From NCBI GenBank assembly GCA_963851415.1, contig CAWKPF010000003.1:682001-746000 (forward strand): a stretch of DNA of 64,000 nt, in the 5' to 3' direction. Origin of the DNA: CAWKPF01 sp963851415. Lineage in GTDB: Bacteria; Acidobacteriota; Thermoanaerobaculia; Multivoradales; Multivoraceae. This document shows positions 52,225-60,085 of the stretch, piece by piece. The position numbers were made by a program, and so were the translations under genes. The notes under the pieces are model-generated. The model was not told the DNA's origin and did no database searches. It saw only the letters and a program-made list of their open reading frames with translations. Position 1 is the first letter of the stretch; each line of letters opens with the position of its first letter.

Positions 52225-54054
52225 GTGCAGCCGGCGCTGCGCCACGGCTACCGCTTCGAAGACGAAGCCCTGGTCGAGGAGATCCTGGCAGAGGTGGAGG
52301 GGGAGCGGGGAGCGCTGCCCTTGCTCGCTTTCGCGGCATCGCAGCTCTGGCAGCGTCGCGACCGCGAGCGAGGCGTCCTCACCCGCGACGCCTACGAGGA
52401 GATCGGTGGCGTCGCCGGAGCGCTCGCTCGTCACGCCGAAGAGACCCTCGAGCAGATCGGGCACGACCGTTTACCGATGGTTCGCGAGCTCTTTCGCCAC
52501 CTGGTCACCGCTCAGCGCACGAGGGCCACCTGGGACCGGGAGGAGCTCCTCTCCACCTTCGACGCGGAGGAGCGCGAGCCTGCCGAGCAGGTCCTCGCCG
52601 CCCTCATCGACGCGCGCCTACTCACCTCCTATGAGCTCCAGAGCGACGACGACCAGCCCAGCCGCCACCGGGTCGAGGTCATTCACGAGTCCCTGCTGCG
52701 CACCTGGCCCCGTCTCGTGCGCTGGCAGGGGCAGGACGAAGACGGCGCGCATCTTCTCGACCAGCTTCGCCAGACCGCCCAGCTCTGGGAGGAGCGCGGT
52801 CGCCCCGACGATCTTCTGTGGACGGGGACCTCGTTCCAGGAGTACGAGCTGTGGCGTGAGCGGTACACGGGGGGGCTCAGTGCGCTGGAGGAGGCTTTCG
52901 CTGGTGCGATGGTGAAGCGGGCCGAGCGACGACGTCGTCGTCGTCGCCTCGCTCTCACCGCAACATTCGCTGCGCTGCTCGTAATCCTGAGCGTGGTCGG
53001 CACGTTCTGGCGCCAGGCGGAGACCCAGGCGAGGCGGGCTGAGGCTGGGAAGCTGCTCGCCCTTGGTCGCGGAGAACTGGATCGCGACCAGACGGCCTCC
53101 AACCCCAGCACCGCCCTGGCCTACGCCTTGGCCAGTCTCGAGCTGGCGGACGAGCCAGCGGCTCGGCGACTCGCTCTCGAAGCGCTGTGGTCGGGTCCGG
53201 TGGCCTTTCACCGCGGGACGGGCCCGCCGCTCTTCAGCTCCGATGGCCAGTGGATGACCGGCGGGATCGAGGAGGTCGAGGCGGGCGCGGATCTCGTCTT
53301 CTACAACAGGGTTTTCTACAACAGGGAGGACGGATCGCGTTCCAGGGTGCCGCAGCCGGCGGAACTGTTCGACGACTTCGACGTAGGGACGCGGTTCCCC
53401 CCACAGGCCATCCCTGGCACCGACCTCTTCCTTGAGTCGGAATCGCGAGAGTTCGAGATCTTTCGCCATCCCCCCGCTCCCCCACGGCACACGTGGCGGC
53501 GCTTTGCTACCGATGGCCTGACGCTCGCTGCCGACTCCGAGCGTGTGATCCGCCTCGAACCCCACGCCGACGGCGTTTGGGTCCAAGGGTGGCCGATCGA
53601 GGGTGGAGACCCTCAGATGCTCGGGATGATCGATCGGGCTCTTCTCGGAGGTCAGTCCGAAACGTCACTTCCCATCGCGGCGGTTCGGCAGGATCTCCTC
53701 GTCTTCGCGGGTGGCACCTCGATCTGGCGACAGGGCCTCGACGAGCTCGATCAAGAGCCTGAGCTCGTCGTAGAGCACTCCCGGCCTGTGCGAGCCCTGG
53801 GGCTCGATCCGAGTGGCACCTACCTCGGCGCCACCGACGAGGAGTCGCAGCTCCACGTGTGGAGGCTCGAATCGCCGTTACAGGGTCCGGTGCTCGTCGG
53901 GGAGGGGCCGATTTCCCCGTTTCAATTCGATGAGGAGGGATTGCGGCTCGTCGCGGCGTCGGGTGGGTCGACAGACTTTGCCGAGGTCTGGAGATGGGTG
54001 GGCCGCCGGTTGCGCGGCCGCTGGCTCTGCACCGCCGTGGCGTGGTGCAGGTGA
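52225..54054 (+). pseudogene. Broken kinase locus, part 2: NTPase C-terminal half, TM helix, propeller start
   Basis: Continuation of the broken kinase gene in a third frame. GYRFEDEALVEEILAEVEGE, RGALPLLAFAASQLWQRRDR and VIHESLLRTWPRLVRWQGQD are the conserved winged-helix part of STAND (nSTAND1-like) NTPases. A basic run RAERRRRRRRLA precedes a membrane helix (LTATFAALLVILSVVGTFW). Beta-propeller sequence follows and ends at a premature stop (TGA 54052) after WRWVGRRLRG; the expected continuation (ALHRRGVVQVRNVALEPSGS) is in another frame. A 15-bp tandem duplication at 53296-53325 repeats FYNR. A gene caller may report this stretch as a separate protein, but it has no start or ribosome binding site of its own. 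Confidence 0.75.
53296..53325. repeat. 15-bp tandem duplication in kinase remnant
   Basis: GTCTTCTACAACAGG and GTTTTCTACAACAGG follow each other and encode the repeated peptide VFYNR. Confidence 0.9.
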
Positions 54055-54130
54055 GGAACGTAGCGCTCGAACCTTCCGGTTCGTGGATCTCCACTGGGGA
54101 TCAGCCTCACGGGGTCTCGCTGTGGCCGCC

Positions 54131-55336
54131 GAGAGGGTACACCCGTTCGACCTCGTCGGTCACGAGAGCAACGTGCAGCAGGTGGCCTTCTCTCCGGACG
54201 GCCGTTGGCTCGCGTCGGCTGGGTGGGACGGCACCTTGCGGCTCTGGCCTATGAGCTCCGAGACGGCGACAGCGGCTCGGGTGTTCGAGCTCCCGGGCGG
54301 TGTGAGCTCGGTCGCCTGGAGCCCGGACGGCCAGTGGCTCGTGACCGGACTCTTCGGAAGAGGCTGGCCGTGCACAGAGGGCAAGGTCTTCCTCATCGTG
54401 CCGTCGACGTCGACAGTTCGGCCGCTCCTCTATGGCAAGGACGAAGGTCTTTGCGAACCTAAGGTCGGAGGCGGAGGGCTCTGGACCCTGGTGGCCGTGA
54501 GTCCCGACGGGAAGTCGGTGGCTGCCGTCTGGATTGGCGGCCTGGAGATCGTTGTCTGGGATCTGGAGGCCGACACGGTTCGTCTTCTTGGCCCGATTCC
54601 CGAGGAGCAGAGAGCCAGCGGCGGTCCTTCTGATTTCCTGCACCTTCGCTTCGGCGCGACCGGCAAGCTGCTCTTCAGCGGGGGTGCCTTCGGCGCTCGC
54701 CAGTGGAGTCTGGAGGACGGCAGCTCGCGCTTCCTCGGCAAGGGTGATTACGTCGCGCTGAGCGAGGACGAGACTCTCCTCTACGCCTCCACGGGCATCC
54801 ACAAGAGCTGGGGCAGCACTGCGGTAGGCGTGGTCGACGAGACGCAGGCTCTGGCTCGAGTCTACGACCTCTCGACGGGCGAGTTTCGCGAGCTCGCCTC
54901 TCACCCCCTCAGTATGGGCATCGCGCTCGATCCGACCGAGACCATTCTGGCAACTGGATCGGCAGACCGCACCTTGAGAGCGGGCCGCGTGACCGGGGAA
55001 GAGCCACACCTACTTCTCGGACACAGCGACAAGGTGTCCAGCGTCGACATCTCCCCCGACGGCCGGTGGATCGCGTCCAGCGACATAGGAGGGCGAGTGC
55101 TCGTTTGGCCGATGCCTGATGTCACCAAACCACCGATCCACACCCTTCCCCACAACGAGCTTCTCGCTCTCCTGCGCAAGCTCACCAACTTTCGCGCCGT
55201 CCCGGACCCCGAGAGCGATACCGGCTACTCGATCGACTACGCGCCCTTCACCGGTTGGGCGGACTATCCCGAGTGGTACCCGCTGGCGCCACAGGTCGAA
55301 GAAGCGCGACATTCGCCTTCGGGGGTCCCGCCGTGA
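54131..55336 (+). pseudogene. Broken kinase locus, part 3: WD40 propeller end
   Basis: The last 400 codons of the broken gene, in the same frame as the kinase start. WD40 repeats are clear: HPFDLVGHESNVQQVAFSPD, GRWLASAGWDGTLRLWPM, LLLGHSDKVSSVDISPDGRW and IASSDIGGRVLVWPMPD, followed by a C-terminal tail (HNELLALLRKLTNFRAVPDP) typical of these kinases. Entry into this frame requires a shift near 54128 (VSLWPP in one frame, then RVHPFDL in another). The propeller probably senses a ligand or protein in intact relatives. No start codon with a ribosome binding site serves this piece alone. Confidence 0.75.
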
Positions 55337-55407
55337 TCTCTCTCCTGCGCGCCTCCACCTGGCATCGCCTCGGCGGGGGAGGCCCGGGAGAGGTCTGATG
55401 GTCTGAT

Positions 55408-55428
55408 GTGATAGCATCAAACTATCAC
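55408..55428. promoter_or_regulatory. Palindromic operator of the first toxin-antitoxin module
   Basis: GTGATAG (55408-55414) and CTATCAC (55422-55428) are perfect inverted repeats ending 1 base before the antitoxin ATG; two tandem GTCTGATG copies (55393-55408) adjoin. Ribbon-helix-helix antitoxins usually bind such sites to repress their own operon. Confidence 0.65.
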
Positions 55429-55429
55429 G

Positions 55430-55669
55430 ATGCTGACCTCCATGAGCCGAACCACTCTTCAGATCGACGACGATCTCCTTGCCGCCGCTCGCACGCTGGC
55501 CCGTGAGAGGGGTGAGTCTCTCGGGCGGGTCATCTCCGATCTGGCCCGCCGGGGGCTTCGGCCCGATGTCTCCTACTCGGAGGAGGAGGGCTTTCCGGTG
55601 TTCGAGGTGAGGGAGGGGGCGCCCGTCATGACCCCTGAGGACGTTCGGCGGGCGCTCGATGACGAGTGA
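55430..55669 (+). CDS. VapB-like ribbon-helix-helix antitoxin
   Basis: A 79-residue protein. MSRTTLQIDDDLLAAARTLA with RERGESLGRVISDLARRGL is a ribbon-helix-helix DNA-binding domain; the acidic C-terminal part (FEVREGAPVMTPEDVRRALD) should wrap the toxin. ATG 55430 is used; ATG 55442 in the same frame is the alternative. The gene directly follows a palindromic site and overlaps the PIN-domain toxin gene by 11 bases, the usual layout of type II modules. It lies in the debris region of kinase copies. Confidence 0.82.
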   Translation: MLTSMSRTTLQIDDDLLAAARTLARERGESLGRVISDLARRGLRPDVSYSEEEGFPVFEVREGAPVMTPEDVRRALDDE

Positions 55670-56126
55670 GTCTGCGGCTCTCTTCGATGTGAATCTGCTG
55701 GTGGCGTTGGCCTGGCCCAATCACGTGCATCACGCAGTGGCGCACTCGTGGTGGCAGCGGCGAGGGGAGATCCCCTGGGCGAGCTGCCCGCAGACCGAGT
55801 TCGGTTTCGTGCGAATCTCGTCCAACCGCCGGGTCTTTCCGGAGGCCAAGTCTCCCGGCGAGGCGATCCGACTTCTGGAGCGCATCGTGGCGCTGCCCGG
55901 GCACGCCTTCTGGCCCGACGAGGTCTCGGTTCTCAGCGCCGAGTGGATCGACCGAGAGAGGCTCGTCGGCCACCGCCAGGTCGCCGACGCCCATCTGGTC
56001 GCCCTCGCGATCTGCCACGGTGGGCGGGTCGCGACCTTCGACCAGGGATTGAGGGAGATCGTTCCGAAGGGGGCGGATCGCGACCGGCTGGTCGAAGTCT
56101 TGGGACCCGGACCCCAGGGCCGCTGA
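55659..56126 (+). CDS. VapC-like PIN-domain toxin
   Basis: A 155-residue PIN-domain ribonuclease. The acidic residues of the PIN active site are in LFDVNLLVALAWP (first Asp), QTEFGFVRIS (Glu), VADAHLVALAI (Asp) and ATFDQGL (Asp). It would cleave RNA, usually tRNA or rRNA, when not held by the antitoxin encoded just upstream. This is the longer PIN subfamily often called TA system VapC family with HHAVAHSWW in the second helix. All catalytic positions appear intact, so the module is probably functional. Confidence 0.85.
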   Translation: MTSESAALFDVNLLVALAWPNHVHHAVAHSWWQRRGEIPWASCPQTEFGFVRISSNRRVFPEAKSPGEAIRLLERIVALPGHAFWPDEVSVLSAEWIDRERLVGHRQVADAHLVALAICHGGRVATFDQGLREIVPKGADRDRLVEVLGPGPQGR

Positions 56127-56205
56127 GGAGCTCTCCCGCCAACTGCCTCCACCCAGCTCCGTCTTGCCCAGATCGCAAGCGCTGCGAAGCTGTGGCGTGA
56201 TATTC

Positions 56206-56239
56206 TGGTCAGAATTCAGGACAATCGGAATTCAGACCA
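56206..56239. promoter_or_regulatory. Imperfect palindromic operator of the Phd/RelE module
   Basis: TGGTCAGAATTC (56206-56217) and GAATTCAGACCA (56228-56239) are inverted repeats with one mismatch and end directly at the antitoxin ATG. The likely ligand is the Phd-type antitoxin. Confidence 0.6.
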
Positions 56240-56518
56240 ATGAAGACGCTCTCCCTCTCCGAAGCCAAGATGAAGCTGAGTGCGCTGGTCGAAGAGGTCC
56301 AGGGCACCGACCAGGAAGTGGTCATCACCAGGAACGGGGTCCCTGCGGCGGTCCTGGTGAGCCCGGACGAGTTCGATCGCTGGCGCGAGACCCTGGCGAT
56401 CCGCCTCGACGATGAGCAGGGGTCGGAGATCCGCGAGGGACTGTCAGCCCTCGAAGCGGGCGACTCGGCGCTATACACGCTGGAAGAACTGTTCGACGGC
56501 GAGTCATCGAAGGGCTGA
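56240..56518 (+). CDS. Phd/YefM family antitoxin
   Basis: A 92-residue protein with the Phd/YefM N-terminal domain: LSLSEAKMKLSALVEEVQGT and VVITRNGVPAAVLVSPDEFD. The C-terminal half (ALEAGDSALYTLEELFDGES) is the acidic toxin-binding tail. ATG 56240 directly follows an inverted repeat. It precedes a RelE-type toxin by 18 bases, forming a normal antitoxin-first operon. Confidence 0.87.
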   Translation: MKTLSLSEAKMKLSALVEEVQGTDQEVVITRNGVPAAVLVSPDEFDRWRETLAIRLDDEQGSEIREGLSALEAGDSALYTLEELFDGESSKG

Positions 56519-56536
56519 AGCGTGAGGCGCTGAGCG

Positions 56537-56833
56537 TTGCAGCGGCTGCGAATCCCTGGTCCGGTCGCTTTTCTGATCCGCGGCCTCCACCCCGAGATCA
56601 AGAGGAAGGTTCGCGCGGCCCTGCGGACGATCCTCGACGACCCGCTCGCTGGTAAGGCGCTCGAGGAGGAGCTCGCGGGCCTGCGGAGCTTCAGGGTAGG
56701 GCGTCTCCGAGTGGTCTATCGCCGGGGACCGGACGGAGAGATCGAGATCGTCGCCCTCGGGCCACGGCAGCGGATCTACGAAGAGACCTACCGGCTGATT
56801 CGCCGTGACCGCCAAGGGGGCGGCTCAGGCTGA
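56537..56833 (+). CDS. RelE/ParE family toxin
   Basis: A 98-residue protein with TTG start. IKRKVRAALRTILDDPLAGK, LEEELAGLRSFRVGRLRVVY and IVALGPRQRIYEETYRLIRR follow the RelE pattern with the conserved Arg residues and the Tyr near the C-terminus. RelE toxins cleave mRNA at the ribosome; the ParE branch poisons gyrase instead and cannot be excluded from sequence alone. It pairs with the Phd-type antitoxin upstream. Confidence 0.85.
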   Translation: MQRLRIPGPVAFLIRGLHPEIKRKVRAALRTILDDPLAGKALEEELAGLRSFRVGRLRVVYRRGPDGEIEIVALGPRQRIYEETYRLIRRDRQGGGSG

Positions 56834-57003
56834 CTCGAGCGTCTACGTCACTCAGTGGAACCGGGTCGAGCCGAACCCAGGACGCAGCGCGTCCAGAGAA
56901 AAGCTGCGGGGCTCAGCGCGAGGGAGCGCAACGGGCTGTAGTCGTCGTTGACCTTGGACCACCGTCTCGCAACAGGCATCCCGGAACGACCCGGTGGCCA
57001 GGC

Positions 57004-57028
57004 GTGACTTCGCCCGTGCTTTTCGTCT
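57004..57028 (+). promoter_or_regulatory. Candidate ECF promoter, kinase remnant copy 2
   Basis: GTGACT at 57004-57009 and CGTCT at 57024-57028, spacer 14 bases, lie 98 bases before the remnant ATG. Downstream, 57039-57065 matches the 63.3 kb leader at about 21 of 27 positions, including CCACAGTTCT. Confidence 0.55.
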
Positions 57029-57121
57029 GTAGTCGATAGGGCACCCGGTCATCCACCACAGTTCTCAATTCCTCTGGGGTCAGATCCGGGTTTCCGATCC
57101 AGCAATCGCGAGGGCTCCGGC

Positions 57122-57148
57122 ATGTCACCGTCCGCGCTGACGCACTGC
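57122..57148 (+). pseudogene. Kinase gene remnant of about nine codons
   Basis: The codons read MSPSALTHC, then diverge. Kinase copies at 63391 and 58630 begin MPPSALTHCPDC and MTPSVMTHCPDC. Together with the matching leader upstream, this is the 5' tip of a third kinase copy whose body has been lost. Confidence 0.6.
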
Positions 57149-57304
57149 ATCGAACGAGGCGCTTCCACGAGGCAATTCCGGCAGTGGCACATCCCGAAGG
57201 CCCTTCGGACAAGAACGACAATTCTCGAACAGCGGATCCCGGGCGGCCCCTCGGCCTGGCCGGCAACGGGTCGGGCTTCGCACAACAGAAGGGGAGACGT
57301 GAGA

Positions 57305-58414
57305 ATGAAGACATCCCAAAAGTACTTCGTGGTGACCGCACTGCTGCTCCTGGTCATGGCCCCGGCCATGGCGCAGGTCACGGTCGTCGAAGGCGTCACT
57401 GGGCAAGGGGCACAGTATCGGTTCAAGGTGCCTGACGATTGGAACGGTGAGGTCATGGTCTACGCTCGGGGCTACTTCTTTCCGAGCTCGGATCCCGGCT
57501 ACGACGAGTGGTCGTTCCTGGACGACCTCGTCGACCTCGGCTACGCAGTCGCAGAGTCCACCTACTCGGAGACCGGGTTGACGGTGAAGGAGGGCATCCA
57601 ACAGACCCACCAGCTGCGCGGCCTGTTCAGGGCCGAGTTCGGCAAGCCGATAAGGACCTGGGTGTCCGGCGGATCGATGGGCGGCCTCATCACCATCGCC
57701 TTGGCCGAGACGTATCCCAGCCAGTACGACGGCGCCCTTTCTCTCTGCGGCCTCTACGACGGCAGCCTGGCGACGATCAACCAGATCTGGGGGCTCCGCC
57801 CCGTGTTCGACTACTACTATCCGGGCGTCCTGCCCGGAGACCTGCTGAACGTCGATGACGACTACGACTTTCTCGGCGTCGGAATCCCGGCCGTGGTCGG
57901 AGCGATTCTCGGTGACCCCAAGGGTGCGCTCGAGATCTGGGGCATCGACCAGCTCTACATCAACGCCGACGACTTCAGCGAGCTGCTCGACAACATCATC
58001 TTCCGTCTCTACTTCCAGATGGACGGCACCAACGACATGATCGCCCGAAGCCAGGGGCACAATCCCGTCGACAATCAGGACCTCCAGTACACCGGCTCGA
58101 GCGATGACCCAGCGCTCAACGCCGGGGTCGGCCGCTTCATGTCAAAACGGGACGCGGTGAACTTCTACCTGCACAACTACGAGACGACGGGCAGGCTTCG
58201 CATTCCGGTTCTGACCCTGCACAACATGCGCGACCCGATCTTGCCGGTCGAGCAACGAGACGCGTTTGCCGCCAAGGTGGCAGCAAGGAACGCCAGCCAG
58301 TATCTGGACCAGCAACTCGTCGATGGCTTCGGACACTGCAACTTCACCAACGCCGAGGTCGTCGCGGCCTTTCAGGACCTGGTCGCCTGGGTCGAGACCG
58401 GCGTTGCGCCGTGA
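57305..58414 (+). CDS. Exported alpha/beta hydrolase
   Basis: A 369-residue protein with signal peptide (YFVVTALLLLVMAPAMAQ). The nucleophile elbow is SGGSMGG (Ser at about 120), the acid is probably the Asp in HNMRDPILPVEQ, and the base is the His in DGFGHCNF. FKVPDDWNGEVMVYARGY at the N-terminus is typical of secreted esterase or peptidase-like hydrolases. The substrate is unknown. GGGAGACGTGAGA lies before ATG 57305. The nearest promoter-like sequence is the kinase-remnant element at 57004-57028, so the gene may now be driven by that captured promoter, which is inference. Confidence 0.78.
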   Translation: MKTSQKYFVVTALLLLVMAPAMAQVTVVEGVTGQGAQYRFKVPDDWNGEVMVYARGYFFPSSDPGYDEWSFLDDLVDLGYAVAESTYSETGLTVKEGIQQTHQLRGLFRAEFGKPIRTWVSGGSMGGLITIALAETYPSQYDGALSLCGLYDGSLATINQIWGLRPVFDYYYPGVLPGDLLNVDDDYDFLGVGIPAVVGAILGDPKGALEIWGIDQLYINADDFSELLDNIIFRLYFQMDGTNDMIARSQGHNPVDNQDLQYTGSSDDPALNAGVGRFMSKRDAVNFYLHNYETTGRLRIPVLTLHNMRDPILPVEQRDAFAAKVAARNASQYLDQQLVDGFGHCNFTNAEVVAAFQDLVAWVETGVAP

Positions 58415-58506
58415 CCTTCGCCCGGAGCTCGTAGGAGCGACCGGCGGATCTTCGATCAGGCGTCGCCCCGAGCGGGAGCGATGGGCGACGCCTCACGCCT
58501 CCGGAG

Positions 58507-58532
58507 GTGTCTCGAATCCAGGGGCCTCGCTT
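58507..58532 (+). promoter_or_regulatory. Decayed ECF-type promoter, kinase copy 3
   Basis: Aligning on the shared AGGGC-x-CTCGG segment, GTGTCT (58507) and CGCTT (58528) take the places of GTGACC and CGTCT. The element is recognisable only by alignment and may be inactive. Confidence 0.35.
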
Positions 58533-58629
58533 TTTGCGTCCTACAGGGCTCTCGGTCGCTTCAGACCGTTCAGCATCGCTCCCCCGGGCGCCACGTCGCA
58601 CCATCGTCTGTTCATGGATGCGAGGTCGG

Positions 58630-59306
58630 ATGACTCCATCAGTGATGACGCACTGCCCCGATTGCGGCACTCCGCTCACCTCAGAGTCGTGGGCGAGAGG
58701 GATGTGCCTCTCCTGCCTCGCCCGTCTCGCGATCGACCAGCCCTCACTCCACGACGAGATTCGCGCCGAGCACGACGCCGAAGCCCCCACCATCGACGCC
58801 GGCTCCATCCAGCTTCGCCCGGGCCAGGTGCTCGGCAATCGCTACCAGATCCGCTCGCGCCTCGGCGGGGGAGGCATGGGCGAAGTGTGGCGCGCGTTCG
58901 ACCTCGAGCTGCGCGTCGACGTGGCTCTCAAGGCGCTGCACCCGCGCCTGTTGGAGAACGAGCGTGCTCTCGAGACCCTGCGTCAGGAGGTGCGCACCGC
59001 CCGCGAGGTGATCTCGCCGAACGTCTGCCGGGTTTTCGACCTGGTCGAAGCTCGACGGCAGGGAGCTCGTCTCCATGGGATTTGTCGACGGTACGACCCT
59101 GAGGCAGACGCTCCAGGAGAGCAGGCCCCCTCGATCTCGACGAGGCCCGCGACGTCGCCTCCCAGATGCTGGCGGGGCTCGAAGCCATCCACGACGCGGG
59201 CCTGGTGCACCGCGACGTCAAGCCCGAGAACGTCATGCTGACCCGAGCCGGGCGTGTCGTGGTCATGGACTTCGGCATTGCCAGGGCGCTTCGCACAGAC
59301 CAGGAC
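58630..59306 (+). pseudogene. Truncated, frameshifted Ser/Thr kinase (copy 3)
   Basis: Starts at ATG 58630 with the four-Cys ribbon (CPDCGT, CLSC) and kinase N-lobe (GGGGMGEVWRAFDLELRVDV). Near 59048 one extra A (GTCGAAGCTCG) shifts the frame; near 59128 an extra C in CCCCC shifts it again, after which LDLDEARDVASQMLAGLEAI, HRDVKPEN and DFGIARAL are readable. After DFGIARALRT the sequence becomes the antisense of the toxin gene at 59307, so the kinase C-lobe, NTPase and WD40 parts are missing. It is clearly related to the intact copy at 63391. Only about 220 of the expected roughly 1300 codons remain. Confidence 0.82.
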
Positions 59307-59720
59307 TCAGCCCGGGGCTTCGAGCACCTGTGTTCCTTCGAGCTTGCTCGCTGCCTTTTCGAAAGTGACCATGAAGTCGCTTCGCTGGCCCCTGAGGTAC
59401 TCGGCGTGGATCAGTCGATCGACGAACCCGGGTTTCACCGTGGCGAGCCGGCGGGTCGAAAGCGTCTCGATCGCGACTTCGTCGGGTGCCACCCAGGGCG
59501 ACTCGATGAATGCCTTTAGCTGGCGCAGCGCTTCGGCTTTCGGTACCCGGTAGTGGTATTGAAGGGCGTGGTAGGCCTCGACCAGAACGAGCCGCGAAAC
59601 CACGATGGAGCCGCCCGCCGCTCGCCACTCTTCGACAGCTTCGACCGCAACCAGCGCCTGCTGCTCCGGCTCGCCGATCAGGAGTCGAAGCACCACCGAG
59701 GTGTCGACACCGACTCTCAC
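59307..59720 (-). CDS. PIN-domain toxin
   Basis: A 137-residue PIN-domain protein. MRVGVDTSVVLRLLIGEPEQ holds the first catalytic Asp, and LVLVEAYHALQYHYRV the Glu; the later acidic positions are less clear (FVDRLIHAEYL, GQRSDFMVTFEKA), the last resembling the usual D-x-x-L-A...TFD arrangement. It overlaps the antitoxin gene by 4 bases. Its 3' end touches the break point of the kinase remnant. It would act as an RNase toxin kept in check by the neighbouring antitoxin. Confidence 0.8.
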   Translation of the reverse strand: MRVGVDTSVVLRLLIGEPEQQALVAVEAVEEWRAAGGSIVVSRLVLVEAYHALQYHYRVPKAEALRQLKAFIESPWVAPDEVAIETLSTRRLATVKPGFVDRLIHAEYLRGQRSDFMVTFEKAASKLEGTQVLEAPG

Positions 59721-60016
59721 GGCTCCTTGCGGCTCCCTGCGCCTTCCTGCTGACGGGCTCGGTCGATGCTGCCTCGGATCGTGTCCATGTCGTGGGACAT
59801 GTCGGGCCTTGCGTACTTGCGCAAGCTCCCGAACCAGCTCGGATGCCCTTCACGGATCTCCGGCTCTTCATCCGAGGGGGAGGGCAGGGGTCTCCTGCCC
59901 TCGAGCCAGTCGGCCAACAACTCGGTGACGATGGCACGAATCGGCCTCCCCTCCAGGGCACTCTTTGCCTTGACGCGCCGATAGAGCTGGTCCGGTACCT
60001 CGATCGTGGCTTTCAT
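59717..60016 (-). CDS. Ribbon-helix-helix antitoxin
   Basis: A 99-residue protein. MKATIEVPDQLYRRVKAKSA and LEGRPIRAIVTELLADWLEG form a ribbon-helix-helix DNA-binding domain. The C-terminal half (SWFGSLRKYARPDMSHDMDT) has the segment often seen in CopG/VapB-type antitoxins that pair with PIN toxins. It starts directly beside an inverted repeat (60020-60049). It is transcribed towards the kinase remnant, opposite to the other two modules. Confidence 0.82.
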   Translation of the reverse strand: MKATIEVPDQLYRRVKAKSALEGRPIRAIVTELLADWLEGRRPLPSPSDEEPEIREGHPSWFGSLRKYARPDMSHDMDTIRGSIDRARQQEGAGSRKEP

Positions 60017-60019
60017 GGA

Positions 60020-60049
60020 GACAGGTTACTGTATTCCTGTATTCCTGTC
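60020..60049. promoter_or_regulatory. Operator-like repeats of the third toxin-antitoxin module
   Basis: GACAGG (60020-60025) and CCTGTC (60044-60049) are inverted repeats; between them TGTATTCC is present twice in tandem (60030-60045). The site lies 3 bases before the antitoxin start. Confidence 0.55.
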
Positions 60050-60085
60050 TATGGCACACCCACTGCTCGCCTTGAAGGGAAACGA

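Larger units (their letters stand above)
56834..57304. other. Intergenic region with a kinase leader remnant
   Basis: 471 bases between the RelE toxin gene and an exported hydrolase gene. The first 170 bases hold nothing I recognise. From 57004 the sequence is homologous to the leader of the kinase gene at 63391, including the promoter-like element, and ends with a short kinase coding remnant at 57122-57148. Bases 57149-57304 carry no gene; the hydrolase ribosome binding site is at their end. Confidence 0.65.

Noticed and set aside
50897..55336. Frameshifts explained as sequencing errors only
   Set aside because: Errors cannot explain the missing kinase C-lobe, and long neighbouring genes are undamaged. 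Single-base shifts at 52204 and 59048 could still include errors, so this is kept as a caveat.
58505..58530. CTCGAATCC as the T-arm of a tRNA gene
   Set aside because: The flanking bases do not form a T-stem, and no matching acceptor or anticodon arms are found; the segment aligns with kinase leaders instead.
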